Source of the DNA: Alphaproteobacteria bacterium
Lineage (GTDB): Bacteria; Pseudomonadota; Alphaproteobacteria; TMED109
Assembly: GCA_022819905.1 (NCBI GenBank)
Contig: JAJEGJ010000006.1
Location: 1-35,429 of the forward strand
DNA: 35,429 nt
Reading direction: 5' to 3'
Both the position numbers and the translations under genes were made by a program. The notes beneath the pieces are model-generated. The model did no database searches. It saw only the letters and a list, made by a program, of their open reading frames with translations, and was not told where the DNA came from. Positions 15,859 to 23,971 of this stretch are shown in pieces (the first letter of the stretch is position 1; the number at the start of each line of letters is the position of its first letter).

Positions 15859-16655
15859 CTGCCGACTTCACCGAAGAGCAGATCCAGCGCTATGCCCGTC
15901 ACATCGTCTTGCCGCAGGTGGGCAGTACCGGGCAGCAGCAGTTGCTGGCGGCCAGCGTCCTCGTGGTCGGCGCCGGGGGCCTTGGATCGCCGCTCGTGCT
16001 GTACCTCGCGGCGGCCGGTGTCGGGCGCATCGGGATCGTGGACGACGACGCGGTCGACCTGTCGAACCTGCAGCGCCAGATCGCGCACGGTACCGAAGAC
16101 CTAGGCACCCCGAAGGCCGCGAGCGCCGCGGCCGCGGCACGCAGAATCAATCCCACGATCGCCGTCGAGCCGCACGCCGAGCGCTTCGCGCCGGGGAATG
16201 CTGCCGATCTCGTCGCCGGTTACGACGTGATCGCCGACGGCAGCGACAACTTCGCGACCCGTTTTCTGGTGAACGACGCCTGCGTGCTGGCCTCCAAACC
16301 GCTGGTGTCGGCCGCGTTGCTGCGGTTCGAGGCCCAGCTCGCCACCTGGAAGGGATACGCGGCAGAGCATCCGTGTTACCGCTGCCTCTTTCCGGAGCCG
16401 CCCCCGGCGGGAACGGTGCCGACCTGCGCGCAGGGTGGCGTGTTCGGCGCTCTCGCCGGGCAGGCCGGATCCTTTCAGGCCATCGAGGTCATCAAGGAAA
16501 TTCTGGGGATCGGTACCAGCCTCGCCGGCTGGCTGGTTCTCATCGACGCCCTGGACGGGGAGTCCCGAAAGGTCCGGATCCGGCCGGACCCGGATTGCCC
16601 CGTATGTGGCACCAAGCCGACGATCACCGATCTAACGGTCCATGCCGCGGCCTGA
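15855..16655 (+). CDS. moeB: MoeB/ThiF-family adenylyltransferase
   Basis: E1-like enzyme (266 residues) that adenylates the C-terminal glycine of a ubiquitin-fold sulfur carrier such as MoaD or ThiS. The opening RYARHIVLPQVGSTGQQQLL is typical. The nucleotide-binding loop GAGGLGSP starts at residue 39, followed by DDDAVDLSNLQRQ with the catalytic Asn and Arg. Zinc ligands are the two pairs CYRC and CPVC near the C-terminal third and end. The conserved cysteine in GTVPTCAQGGVFG is present. There is no C-terminal rhodanese domain, so sulfur must come from a separate protein. No moaD, thiS or moaE gene is in the window, so assignment to molybdopterin or thiamine cannot be made from context. Confidence 0.9.
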   Translation: MTADFTEEQIQRYARHIVLPQVGSTGQQQLLAASVLVVGAGGLGSPLVLYLAAAGVGRIGIVDDDAVDLSNLQRQIAHGTEDLGTPKAASAAAAARRINPTIAVEPHAERFAPGNAADLVAGYDVIADGSDNFATRFLVNDACVLASKPLVSAALLRFEAQLATWKGYAAEHPCYRCLFPEPPPAGTVPTCAQGGVFGALAGQAGSFQAIEVIKEILGIGTSLAGWLVLIDALDGESRKVRIRPDPDCPVCGTKPTITDLTVHAAA

Positions 16656-17058
16656 GCGTTCCCTGATCTGCATCGTGCACTCCGGCGACTACGAACGCGT
16701 TCGGTTCGTCCTCGCGACGGCCGCCGCGGCTGCCGCCGCGGACCGCGACGTCACACTGTTCTTCACGATGGATGCGTGCGTGGCGCTGCAGCGGGACAGC
16801 GGCTGGCAGCTCCTGCAGGCGGCCGGCAGCAGCGCGCTCGACGCCGACACGAAGCTGAAGGACAGGGGCGTCGGCGGGTTCAGCGAATTGCTCGGCGCAT
16901 GCCGGGAACTGGGGGTCAGGCTGATCGCCTGCGAGATGGGGCTGCGTGCGAGCGACCTTTCGAAGGACCGGCTGGACCCGGAACTCGACGTCGAGATCGG
17001 CGGCCTCTTCTCACTGTTGTCCGGTGACGGCGCGGATGCGCAACTGCTGTTCGTCTAG
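16642..17058 (+). CDS. DsrE/DsrF-like sulfur-relay family protein
   Basis: A 138-residue soluble protein with the DsrE-like alpha/beta fold: the first strand SLICIVHSGDYERVRFVLATAAAAAA, the FFTMDACVAL strand, and the core ELLGACRELGVRLIACEMGLRASDL. The cysteine in LIACEMG is at the position used for persulfide chemistry in the DsrE/TusD group; another lies in LLGAC. It overlaps the moeB end by 14 bases, so it is translated from the same message. Pairing a MoeB-type E1 with a DsrE-like protein suggests sulfur delivery to a carrier protein, but that is inference. It ends the housekeeping run; a 167-base gap follows. Confidence 0.82.
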   Translation: MPRPERSLICIVHSGDYERVRFVLATAAAAAAADRDVTLFFTMDACVALQRDSGWQLLQAAGSSALDADTKLKDRGVGGFSELLGACRELGVRLIACEMGLRASDLSKDRLDPELDVEIGGLFSLLSGDGADAQLLFV

Positions 17059-17225
17059 GGGCTTCGCCGTCCGGCCAGGCTCCCATCACCATGACGACAA
17101 CGTGCCTCGCCCAACCGCGGGACCCCGGCGGCGGGCAGCTGGACGAGGGCTGCCCTGGGAACACCGCACCGCACGGGGAAGCTGAATCGCGGGCAGCGGT
17201 GAACGCCGCCGGATAGGGAGCGGGA

Positions 17226-18215
17226 ATGGGATTTCTGGCAAACGGTGTCTGGCGGAACCAGCCGCCCGCATCGAAGGCGACTGACGGCAGCTTCCAACGT
17301 CAGGACGCGGGCTTCCGGAACTGGATTACCGCAGACGGCGCGCCGGGGCCCACCGGCGAGGGTGGCTTCCCGGCCGAGAGCGGACGGTATCACCTGTACG
17401 TTTCGCTCGCTTGCCCCTGGGCGCACCGGACGCTGATCTTCCGGAGGCTGAAAGGGCTTGAGGAACACGTCTCGGTCGACGTCGTGCATCCGTTGATGAA
17501 GGAGCACGGCTGGGTCCTGTCGGACGGCTACCCGGGCGCTACCGGCGACACCGTCCTCGGCAAGAGGTTCCTGCACCAGGTCTACACGGCGGCCGCGCCG
17601 GATGTGACCACGCGGGCGACGGTGCCGGTCCTGTGGGACAGGGAGCGGGGGACGATCGTCTCCAACGAAAGCTCGGAAATCATCCGGATGCTCAACAGCG
17701 CCTTCAATGCGATCACCGGTGACCGACAGGACTTCTACCCGGCTGAGCTGCGCCCTGCGATCGACGCCGTCAACGCCGCGGTGTACGCGAACGTCAACAA
17801 CGGCGTGTACAAGGCGGGCTTTGCGACCACACAAGCCGCCTACGACACCGCTGTCCGAAACGTGTTCGCGGAGCTCGACCGGCTGGAGAACCGCCTGTCG
17901 AGGCAGCGGTACCTGGCCGGCGACACCGTCACCGAAGCCGACTGGAGACTGTTTCCCACTCTTGTTCGGTTCGACCCGGTCTACGTCGGGCACTTCAAGT
18001 GCAACATCCGCCGCCTGGTCGACTATCCCGCGTTGTGGGGCTACACGCGCGAACTGCACCAGTGGCCGGGGGTAGGCGCCACGGTGAACCTGGACCACAT
18101 CCGGCACCACTACCACGCCAGTCATGAGTCGATCAATCCGCACGGGATCGTGCCGGCGGGCCCGGACGTCCGCTTCGACGTGCCGCACGGCCGGGACAGA
18201 CCGACGGCGAGCTGA
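17226..18215 (+). CDS. yqjG: Glutathionyl-hydroquinone reductase (Xi-class GST)
   Basis: A 329-residue member of the Xi-class glutathione transferases, which reduce glutathionyl-hydroquinones. The catalytic cysteine is Cys63 in YVSLACPWAHRTLIFR, the class-defining CPWAHR motif. Other class markers are NESSEIIRMLNSAFNAI in the glutathione site and the C-terminal VGHFKCNIRRLVDYPALWGY and HYHASHESINPHGIVPAGP. The start ATG has GGGAGCGGGA immediately upstream. It is a second GST-superfamily gene in the window but a different class from the one at 5840-6490. No aromatic-degradation genes are adjacent. Confidence 0.93.
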   Translation: MGFLANGVWRNQPPASKATDGSFQRQDAGFRNWITADGAPGPTGEGGFPAESGRYHLYVSLACPWAHRTLIFRRLKGLEEHVSVDVVHPLMKEHGWVLSDGYPGATGDTVLGKRFLHQVYTAAAPDVTTRATVPVLWDRERGTIVSNESSEIIRMLNSAFNAITGDRQDFYPAELRPAIDAVNAAVYANVNNGVYKAGFATTQAAYDTAVRNVFAELDRLENRLSRQRYLAGDTVTEADWRLFPTLVRFDPVYVGHFKCNIRRLVDYPALWGYTRELHQWPGVGATVNLDHIRHHYHASHESINPHGIVPAGPDVRFDVPHGRDRPTAS

Positions 18216-18329
18216 CCCGAGTTGCGGCCGGCGTCCGTCGGCTTGCTGCCGCCACGCCTGCACGCATGCCGTGTCGCAGGAGCCTTCGTTATGCTCGCCG
18301 AAGCAGCCGCGGGGGAATCGGGAGCCGAC

Positions 18330-19328
18330 ATGGCCATTGGCCCACACAAACTCGAATATGAGGTGCTCGAAGGCTGGGAACAGCTGCCTGAAAACTGGTC
18401 CTTTGTCGAGGTCGCTGGCGTCGCCGTCGACTCGCGGGACCGTGTGTACGTCTTCAACCGCGGCGCGCATCCGGTCATCGTCTTCGACAAGGAAGGCAAG
18501 TTCCTGAACGCCTGGGGAGAGGGCGTGTTCTCGAGCGCCCACGGGATCTTCATCGACCACGACGATCATGTCTGGTGTGCCGACAATTTCGACCACACGG
18601 TGCGAAAGTTCACCACGGACGGCGCGCTGCTCATGACGCTGGGAGAGGTGAACCGGCCCGCGGACACCGGGTTTGTCATCGGTGAAACACCGGTCCAGCA
18701 CGCCGGCGGCCCCTTCAACATGGTGACTAACGTGGCGGTCACGCGCTCGGGCGACCTGTTCATCGCCGACGGCTACGGCAACGCGCGCGTACATCACTTC
18801 ACCGGCGATGGAGAACTGGTGGCGTCGTGGGGCGGGCCCGGCAGCGCCGAAGGCGAATTCAACCTGCCGCACGGAATTGCGGTCGACCGCTCAGGTCGGG
18901 TCTTCGTCGCCGACCGCGAAAATTCGCGGATTCAGATCTTTTCGCCGGCTGGCGAGTACCTCGACAGCTGGAACTGGGTGAACCGGCCCGACGACCTGTT
19001 CCTGGATGAGCAGGAGAACCTCTACATCGCCGAGCTGGGCTGGGCGGTGCCGGTGCCCACCCAGCCCCACTTCCCCTTCATGCAGCATCCGCCGACCGGC
19101 CATTCGCCGATCGCGAGGGTCACGGTCTGCGATCTTGACGGCAACATTCGGGCCCAGCTCGGCGGCCCGGACGCGCTGCTGCCCGGCAACTTCATCGTCC
19201 CGCACGGTATCTGGGCCGACTCGCGCGGGGACCTGTACGTCGGCGAGGTCGTCAAGGCATCCAGAGCGATCGAGCACTTCGCGCCGCTCACCTGCCATGC
19301 ATTCCAGAAGTTCATCCGGGCCGGCTAG
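18330..19328 (+). CDS. NHL/six-bladed beta-propeller protein, peptidyl-alpha-hydroxyglycine lyase-like
   Basis: A 332-residue beta-propeller built of repeated NHL-type blades, such as VAGVAVDSRDRVYVFNRGAHPVIVFD, PHGIAVDRSGRVFVADRENSRIQIF and PDDLFLDEQENLYIAELGW. The sequence style matches bacterial proteins annotated as peptidyl-alpha-hydroxyglycine alpha-amidating lyase-like; whether it is an enzyme here is not known. No signal peptide is present with the ATG at 18330, which has a GGGAG ribosome site. Longer in-frame readings to 18291 or 18222 are possible. It is followed after nine bases by a D-aminoacylase and then a peptide-binding protein, suggesting work on modified peptides. Confidence 0.8.
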   Translation: MAIGPHKLEYEVLEGWEQLPENWSFVEVAGVAVDSRDRVYVFNRGAHPVIVFDKEGKFLNAWGEGVFSSAHGIFIDHDDHVWCADNFDHTVRKFTTDGALLMTLGEVNRPADTGFVIGETPVQHAGGPFNMVTNVAVTRSGDLFIADGYGNARVHHFTGDGELVASWGGPGSAEGEFNLPHGIAVDRSGRVFVADRENSRIQIFSPAGEYLDSWNWVNRPDDLFLDEQENLYIAELGWAVPVPTQPHFPFMQHPPTGHSPIARVTVCDLDGNIRAQLGGPDALLPGNFIVPHGIWADSRGDLYVGEVVKASRAIEHFAPLTCHAFQKFIRAG

Positions 19329-19337
19329 TCGAGGACC

Positions 19338-20822
19338 ATGACCACGGTGCCGAAACCGGACCTAGTGATCCGCAACGCCAGCATCATCGACGGCTCCGGC
19401 GCGCCGGCGCGCTCCGGCGACATCGCGATCGCAGGAGACCGGGTGTCGGCAATCGGGGCCCTTGCCCACCTGTCGGGCGCATCGGAACTGGACGTCGGCG
19501 GGCGGGCAGTGGCGCCGGGTTTCATCGACGTGCACACGCACGACGACCGCGCGGTCCTGAGCGATCCGAACATGGCCTGCAAGGTGAGCCAGGGGGTCAC
19601 CACCGTCGTCACAGGGAACTGCGGGATCAGTCTGGCGCCCCTCGAACCCGCCGCCCCTCCGCCGCCGCCATCAGACCTGATCGGCGACCGGCCCGAACAT
19701 TACTTCGCTGACTTCGGCGACTACCTGTCAGCGCTGGATCGCGATCCGCCGGCCGTCAACGTCGTTGCCCAGGTCGGCCACTCGACGCTCCGGATCGGCG
19801 CGATGGACAGGCTCGATCGCGCGGCCACTCCACGCGAGATCGCACGCATGCGAGGGCGGCTGGAGGACGCGCTGGCGTCCGGCGCCGTCGGCATGAGCAC
19901 AGGGCTGTTCTATCCGCCCGCGAACGCGGCCCCGACGGAAGAGGTCGTCGAGCTCGCGGCGGCGCTGGCTCCGGCGGGGGCCATCCATTCCACTCACATG
20001 CGGGACGAAACCGCCCACGTTCTCGAATCGCTCGACGAGACCTTTGAAATCGGTCGGAGAGCAGATGTCCCGGTGGTGATTTCCCACCACAAGTGCGCCG
20101 GTACACCGAACCATGGGCGGACGCTCGAAAGCCTCCCCAAAATCGACGCCGCCCGGGAAACGCAGCCGGTTGCCCTCGATGTCTATCCGTACGTGGCAGG
20201 TTCGACCGTGCTGAACCCGCACCGAATGATGAACGCGAGCCGCGTGATCGTGACCTGGTCGAAGTCGGTCCCGGAGGCAGCGGGGCGCGACCTGTCGGAA
20301 ATTGCCACCGCCTGGGGGTGCTCTGAAGCCGCCGCTGCCGAGCGGCTTCAGCCCGCCGGCGCCATCTACTTCATCATGGACGAGGCGGACGTCCAGCGCG
20401 TGCTGACCTACCCGCACGCCATGATCGGCTCGGACGGCTTGCCGCACGACCAGCATCCGCATCCGCGCCTGTGGGGCACCTTTCCCCGCGTGCTTGGCCA
20501 CTACGCGCGCGACATGGGCCTCTTCCCCCTGGAAGAGGCCGTGCGCCGCATGACGGGCCTGTCAGCCGCCCAGTTCGGCCTGACCGATCGCGGCGTCCTG
20601 CGGGCAGGCGCGCATGCCGACCTCGTTGTGTTCGACCCGCGAACCGTGGCCGACTGCTCCACGTGGGAGGAACCCACCCGGCCGGCTTCCGGCATCGACC
20701 TGGTCATGGTGAACGGTCGGGCGGTCTGGCAGGCGGGCGCCGGTACCGGTGCGCGGCCCGGCCGGGCCCTTCGGCTGCAGCAGCTGGGCCCCAAGGGGCG
20801 CAACCAGGAGGTACCGGTCTAG
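19338..20822 (+). CDS. N-acyl-D-amino-acid deacylase (D-aminoacylase)
   Basis: Zinc amidohydrolase of 494 residues that removes N-acyl groups from D-amino acids. The metal and catalytic residues known from the Alcaligenes enzyme are all visible at nearly the same numbers: His67 and His69 in VHTHDD, Cys95 in GNCG, His220 in HSTHMRDE, His250 in ISHHKCAG and Asp366 in IGSDGLPHDQHPHPRLWGTFPRV. The small beta-sandwich flanking the barrel is formed by the N-terminus and the C-terminal segment ending GRALRL. GAGGA precedes the ATG. It lies between the propeller gene and a peptide-binding protein gene, with only three bases before the latter, so the three are probably co-transcribed. Confidence 0.93.
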   Translation: MTTVPKPDLVIRNASIIDGSGAPARSGDIAIAGDRVSAIGALAHLSGASELDVGGRAVAPGFIDVHTHDDRAVLSDPNMACKVSQGVTTVVTGNCGISLAPLEPAAPPPPPSDLIGDRPEHYFADFGDYLSALDRDPPAVNVVAQVGHSTLRIGAMDRLDRAATPREIARMRGRLEDALASGAVGMSTGLFYPPANAAPTEEVVELAAALAPAGAIHSTHMRDETAHVLESLDETFEIGRRADVPVVISHHKCAGTPNHGRTLESLPKIDAARETQPVALDVYPYVAGSTVLNPHRMMNASRVIVTWSKSVPEAAGRDLSEIATAWGCSEAAAAERLQPAGAIYFIMDEADVQRVLTYPHAMIGSDGLPHDQHPHPRLWGTFPRVLGHYARDMGLFPLEEAVRRMTGLSAAQFGLTDRGVLRAGAHADLVVFDPRTVADCSTWEEPTRPASGIDLVMVNGRAVWQAGAGTGARPGRALRLQQLGPKGRNQEVPV

Positions 20823-20825
20823 GGA

Positions 20826-22451
20826 ATGGCTACGGCGGACGACAGCCCGATGGCGCCACGCCTGGTCGTACGGGCCGCCTTCGCCGGCATCGTCTCCGGC
20901 CTGCTGCTGCTCGCGGTGTCGCTGGCGTCACCCGCACGATCGGAGTCGATCCTCCGGATCGTCCCGCATGCCGACCTGAAGAACATCGATCCGATCTGGA
21001 CGACCGCGTACATCACGCGCAACCACGGCTACATGGTCTACGACACCCTGTTCGCTCTGGATGAGAACCTCGAAGTCCAGCCGCAGATGGTAGATCGCTG
21101 GTCCGTCAGCGAAGACGGCCTGATCTGGCGGTTCGTGCTTCGCGACGGGCTTCGGTGGCATGACGGTGCACCGGTGACAGCGGCCGACTGCGTCGCCTCG
21201 ATCCGGCGCTGGAGCGCACGCGACGGCATGGGCCAGAAGCTCGCCGACGCGACGCGAACGCTTCGGGTCATCGATGCCAAGACCTTTGAGCTGGAGCTGA
21301 GCGCACCGTACGGCCTCGTGCTCGAATCGCTTGGCAAGATCAGCTCCAACGTGCCGTTCATGATGCCTGAGCGTCACGCCTTGATGGATCCGTTTGAGCA
21401 GATTCCCGACGCGCTGGGTTCCGGGCCGTTCATTTTCGTGAAGGACGAATGGATCCCGGGAGCCCGGGTGGTCTATGTCCGTAATCCCAACTACGTGCCC
21501 CGCGCCGAGCCTTCGAGCTTCGCAGCTGGCGCCAAGCGCGCCAGGGTCGATCGGGTCGAGTGGCACTACATCCCGGATTCAGCCACGGCAATGAACGCGC
21601 TGATGGCGGGTGAGGTCGACTATTTCGAACTGCCGCCACACGACCTGCTGCCGATTCTGGAGGCGGCGTCGGGGGTCGTCGTCGAGAACCTGGATCCGCT
21701 CGGGGTCCAGGGCTGGCTGCGGATGAACCATCTCCATCCGCCGTTCGACGACCCGCGCGTTCGTGAAGCCGTCCTGTGGCTCATCGACCAGGAACACTAC
21801 ATGCGGGCGGCGGTCGGAAACCCGGCCTACTACCAAACCTGCCCGGCGATGCTGGCGTGCGGCACGCCGTTCGAATCGACCGTCGGCAGCGACGCGCTGG
21901 TGGGTCACGACGTCGACAAGGCGAAGGAGCTGATCGCCGCAGCCGGCCACGAAGGTGCGCTGGTGACGATCCTGCAGCCCACCGATATCGCCATCCTCAA
22001 CAGTGCGTCCCTGGTCACGGCGCAGGCGCTGCGTGATGCCGGCTTCGTGGTCGATCTCCAGGCCATGGACTGGAGTACGTTGACTTCCCGCCGCCCCATC
22101 ACCGATCCGCCGGCGCAGGGCGGCTGGAACCTGTTCCATACTTGGGCGCTCGCCGTGGATGTCGCCAACCCGGTCGCCAACATCGCGATTTCCGGAGGCT
22201 GCCGCGAACGGGCCTGGTTCGGATGGCCGTGCGACGAGGAGATCGAACGCCTGCGTGACACATTTGCCCGCACGTCCGATCCAGACAGCCGGAAGACCCT
22301 GGCCCAGGAGATCCAGGCCCGGGCCTTCGAGGTGGTCACGCATGGGCTTTACGGACAGTGGTCAAACCCGGTCGCGTACCGCGATTCGCTGCGCGGGCTG
22401 ATCAAGTCCCCGGTCCAGTTTTTCTGGAACATCGAGAAACTGGAGCCGTGA
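20826..22451 (+). CDS. Periplasmic solute-binding protein of a peptide-type ABC transporter (SBP family 5)
   Basis: A 541-residue family-5 extracellular solute-binding protein for peptides or related ligands. It has a signal segment (hydrophobic residues about 17-37, with cleavage expected near ASPARSES). Characteristic parts are LKNIDPIWTTAYITRNHGYMVYDTLFALDENLEVQPQMVDRW, DGLIWRFVLRDGLRWHDGAPVTAADCVASIRRW, and AVLWLIDQEHYMRAAVG. It starts three bases after the D-aminoacylase stop. No permease or ATPase genes follow, so it is either an orphan receptor or works with a transporter encoded elsewhere. The ligand is inferred, from the neighbour, to be a D-amino-acid-containing or N-acylated peptide. 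Confidence 0.9.
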   Translation: MATADDSPMAPRLVVRAAFAGIVSGLLLLAVSLASPARSESILRIVPHADLKNIDPIWTTAYITRNHGYMVYDTLFALDENLEVQPQMVDRWSVSEDGLIWRFVLRDGLRWHDGAPVTAADCVASIRRWSARDGMGQKLADATRTLRVIDAKTFELELSAPYGLVLESLGKISSNVPFMMPERHALMDPFEQIPDALGSGPFIFVKDEWIPGARVVYVRNPNYVPRAEPSSFAAGAKRARVDRVEWHYIPDSATAMNALMAGEVDYFELPPHDLLPILEAASGVVVENLDPLGVQGWLRMNHLHPPFDDPRVREAVLWLIDQEHYMRAAVGNPAYYQTCPAMLACGTPFESTVGSDALVGHDVDKAKELIAAAGHEGALVTILQPTDIAILNSASLVTAQALRDAGFVVDLQAMDWSTLTSRRPITDPPAQGGWNLFHTWALAVDVANPVANIAISGGCRERAWFGWPCDEEIERLRDTFARTSDPDSRKTLAQEIQARAFEVVTHGLYGQWSNPVAYRDSLRGLIKSPVQFFWNIEKLEP

Positions 22452-22866
22452 TTCTCCGTCGGAGGGGGCGGCAACCTGCACGCATCACGCCTCGCATGGC
22501 GTTCTCCTCCAAAACAGCGAAGACGCGGAGAGACTGGCCGCGCCTACAATCGGTGTCTGGGGCCGACGCTCAGGATTTCTCCTGCTTGTTCTGAATTCCC
22601 CGTAGACTCCCGCCGTGAATTCGGTTCCGCTACGTGCCACACCGAGCAGAAGACCGAAGAACATCCCGGATGGGCCGACACAAGACCTTTGAATTCATGC
22701 AGATGGAATTCACGGAGAAGCGTCCGACGAGCCCGATCACGAATGGTCAGGCCGGCGACTTCGCGGCGTCGGCATCGTCGATTCCGGGCTGCCCTGCTTC
22801 GCCGCATTTGGGGCCACGGCAGGCGACGGAACATGATGTCCGGGCCGACCATCCCGGAATGGACCC
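22452..22866. other. Intergenic stretch without a supported gene
   Basis: About 415 bases between the solute-binding protein and the SH3 protein. Short open frames on both strands show no family resemblance. GAATTC-containing segments near 22593 and 22617 are the only local repeat I noticed. No terminator, tRNA or clear promoter was found. Confidence 0.5.
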
Positions 22867-23346
22867 GTGAAGCGCGCAGCCATTCCGCTGCTCGTGGGTG
22901 CGTTGCTCCTGCATCTTGTCCCCACGGCCCCAATCGCTCGCGCTCAGGCAGTCGCTCCGACCTGGGGCAGCATCGCCGCCACCCGTGCGCACCTGCGGAC
23001 CGGACCCGGCAAGCGATTCCCGATCGAATGGGTGTTCACCGCGCCGAGCCTGCCGGTCTTGATCACGGATCGGCACGACAACTGGCGTGCGGTAACTCTG
23101 CCCAACGGGGATTCCGGCTGGATGCATCACAGCCTGCTGTCTTGGCGGCAAACCGCTCTGGTCGAGAACAACACAGTGCTGCGGCGGCGTCCGAGCGAAA
23201 ACAGCGCGGTGCTTGCTGAGGTGAGGGCCGGCGCGGTCGTCGATCTCCTTGACACCTGCGGGGCCACCTGGTGCCGGGTCACCGCCGGAGGATGGAAGGG
23301 CTACATCGCGCGGAGCGCCTTGTGGGGACCTACGGATCCTGAGTGA
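22867..23346 (+). CDS. Secreted bacterial SH3-domain protein
   Basis: A 159-residue protein with a signal peptide (KRAAIPLLVGALLLHLVPTA, cleavage near ARA) and two SH3-like repeats. The first has RAHLRTGPGKRFPIEWVF and GDSGWMHHSLLS; the second has NTVLRRRPSENSAVLAEVRAGAVVDLL and GWKGYIARSALWG. The GPG and W-xx-V-x patterns match the bacterial SH3 proteins often found in alphaproteobacteria. Such proteins bind cell-wall or partner peptides in the periplasm; no catalytic domain is attached. Convergent with irr, 71 bases away. The role is unknown. Confidence 0.82.
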   Translation: MKRAAIPLLVGALLLHLVPTAPIARAQAVAPTWGSIAATRAHLRTGPGKRFPIEWVFTAPSLPVLITDRHDNWRAVTLPNGDSGWMHHSLLSWRQTALVENNTVLRRRPSENSAVLAEVRAGAVVDLLDTCGATWCRVTAGGWKGYIARSALWGPTDPE

Positions 23347-23417
23347 AATCCCGGCCGAGGTTTGCCCGGGTGTCAGTAGTGCTGGAGTTGCCAGGAAGAC
23401 CGAGAGCAGCCTGCGAT

Positions 23418-23846
23418 TCAACGGATGCTGCGATCCTCCTCCAGCCGCACCAGCACGTGAACTCCAGCCACACGTGTTCCGGCGGGTGCCTCCGGCACCC
23501 CGGCGACGCGAATGTCCTTCTCCGGAATGTCCTCGAGTTCGCCGCTTCCTTGGTGCAGGAAATGATGATGAGAATCGGTGTTGGTATCAAACCAGTTGCA
23601 TGCCGAATCGACGGTTATCTCGCGCAGCAGTCCGGCTCGAGCAAAGCAATGCAGGGTGTTGTAGACCGTGCCGGTCGCGACCGGTGTTCCGGCCTGCTCG
23701 GCTTCGTGACGCAGGACCTCCGCGGTAACGTGTCGGTTCCCACCTGAAAACAGTATTCGTGCCAGTTGCAGACGCTGTCGTGTCAGGCGGACACCGGCCG
23801 CGCGCAACCGATGTCTCAGGTCCAGATCCATTTGCGATCTCGACAT
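23418..23846 (-). CDS. irr: Irr-like Fur-family iron/haem response regulator
   Basis: A 142-residue Fur-superfamily protein. The N-terminal winged helix contains LRAAGVRLTRQRLQLARILF and the recognition helix GTVYNTLHCFARAGLLREI; the C-terminal dimerisation domain contains FDTNTDSHHHF (histidines 93-95) and GELEDIP. The FDTNT-HHHF signature is typical of Irr, the alphaproteobacterial regulator that represses or activates iron and haem genes and is degraded or inactivated when haem is plentiful. The GCPWH-type haem regulatory motif of the Bradyrhizobium protein is absent, as in most Irr. The ATG at 23846 gives the usual N-terminus; the longer frame crosses the intergenic region. It is divergent from a UMF1 transporter, not next to fabAB as is common. 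Confidence 0.88.
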   Translation of the reverse strand: MSRSQMDLDLRHRLRAAGVRLTRQRLQLARILFSGGNRHVTAEVLRHEAEQAGTPVATGTVYNTLHCFARAGLLREITVDSACNWFDTNTDSHHHFLHQGSGELEDIPEKDIRVAGVPEAPAGTRVAGVHVLVRLEEDRSIR

Positions 23847-23932
23847 GGCAGACTCCCCACTGCTCCCGTAGTCGGCGTCGCTCGGCCTCCGCAAGCCAGC
23901 ACTTGCTCCAAGAATACCAGCTAGTGTGATAC

Positions 23933-23946
23933 CGGTTTCGAAACCG
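23933..23946. promoter_or_regulatory. Perfect 14-bp palindrome between irr and the UMF1 transporter
   Basis: CGGTTTCGAAACCG is self-complementary over its full length and lies in the 125-base divergent intergenic region, 26 bases before the transporter start and 87 bases before the irr start. It does not match the Irr ICE consensus as I know it. It could be an operator for a dimeric regulator controlling one or both genes. Confidence 0.5.
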
Positions 23947-23971
23947 CCTCCAAGCCTCTGGATTCCAGTTC

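Noticed and set aside
17055-18872. A 605-codon minus-strand open frame, and similar long frames at 14066-15433, 2112-3074 and 12465-13250
   Set aside because: They lie opposite strong genes with complete active-site motifs, have no family resemblance, and are typical of antisense frames in G+C-rich DNA.
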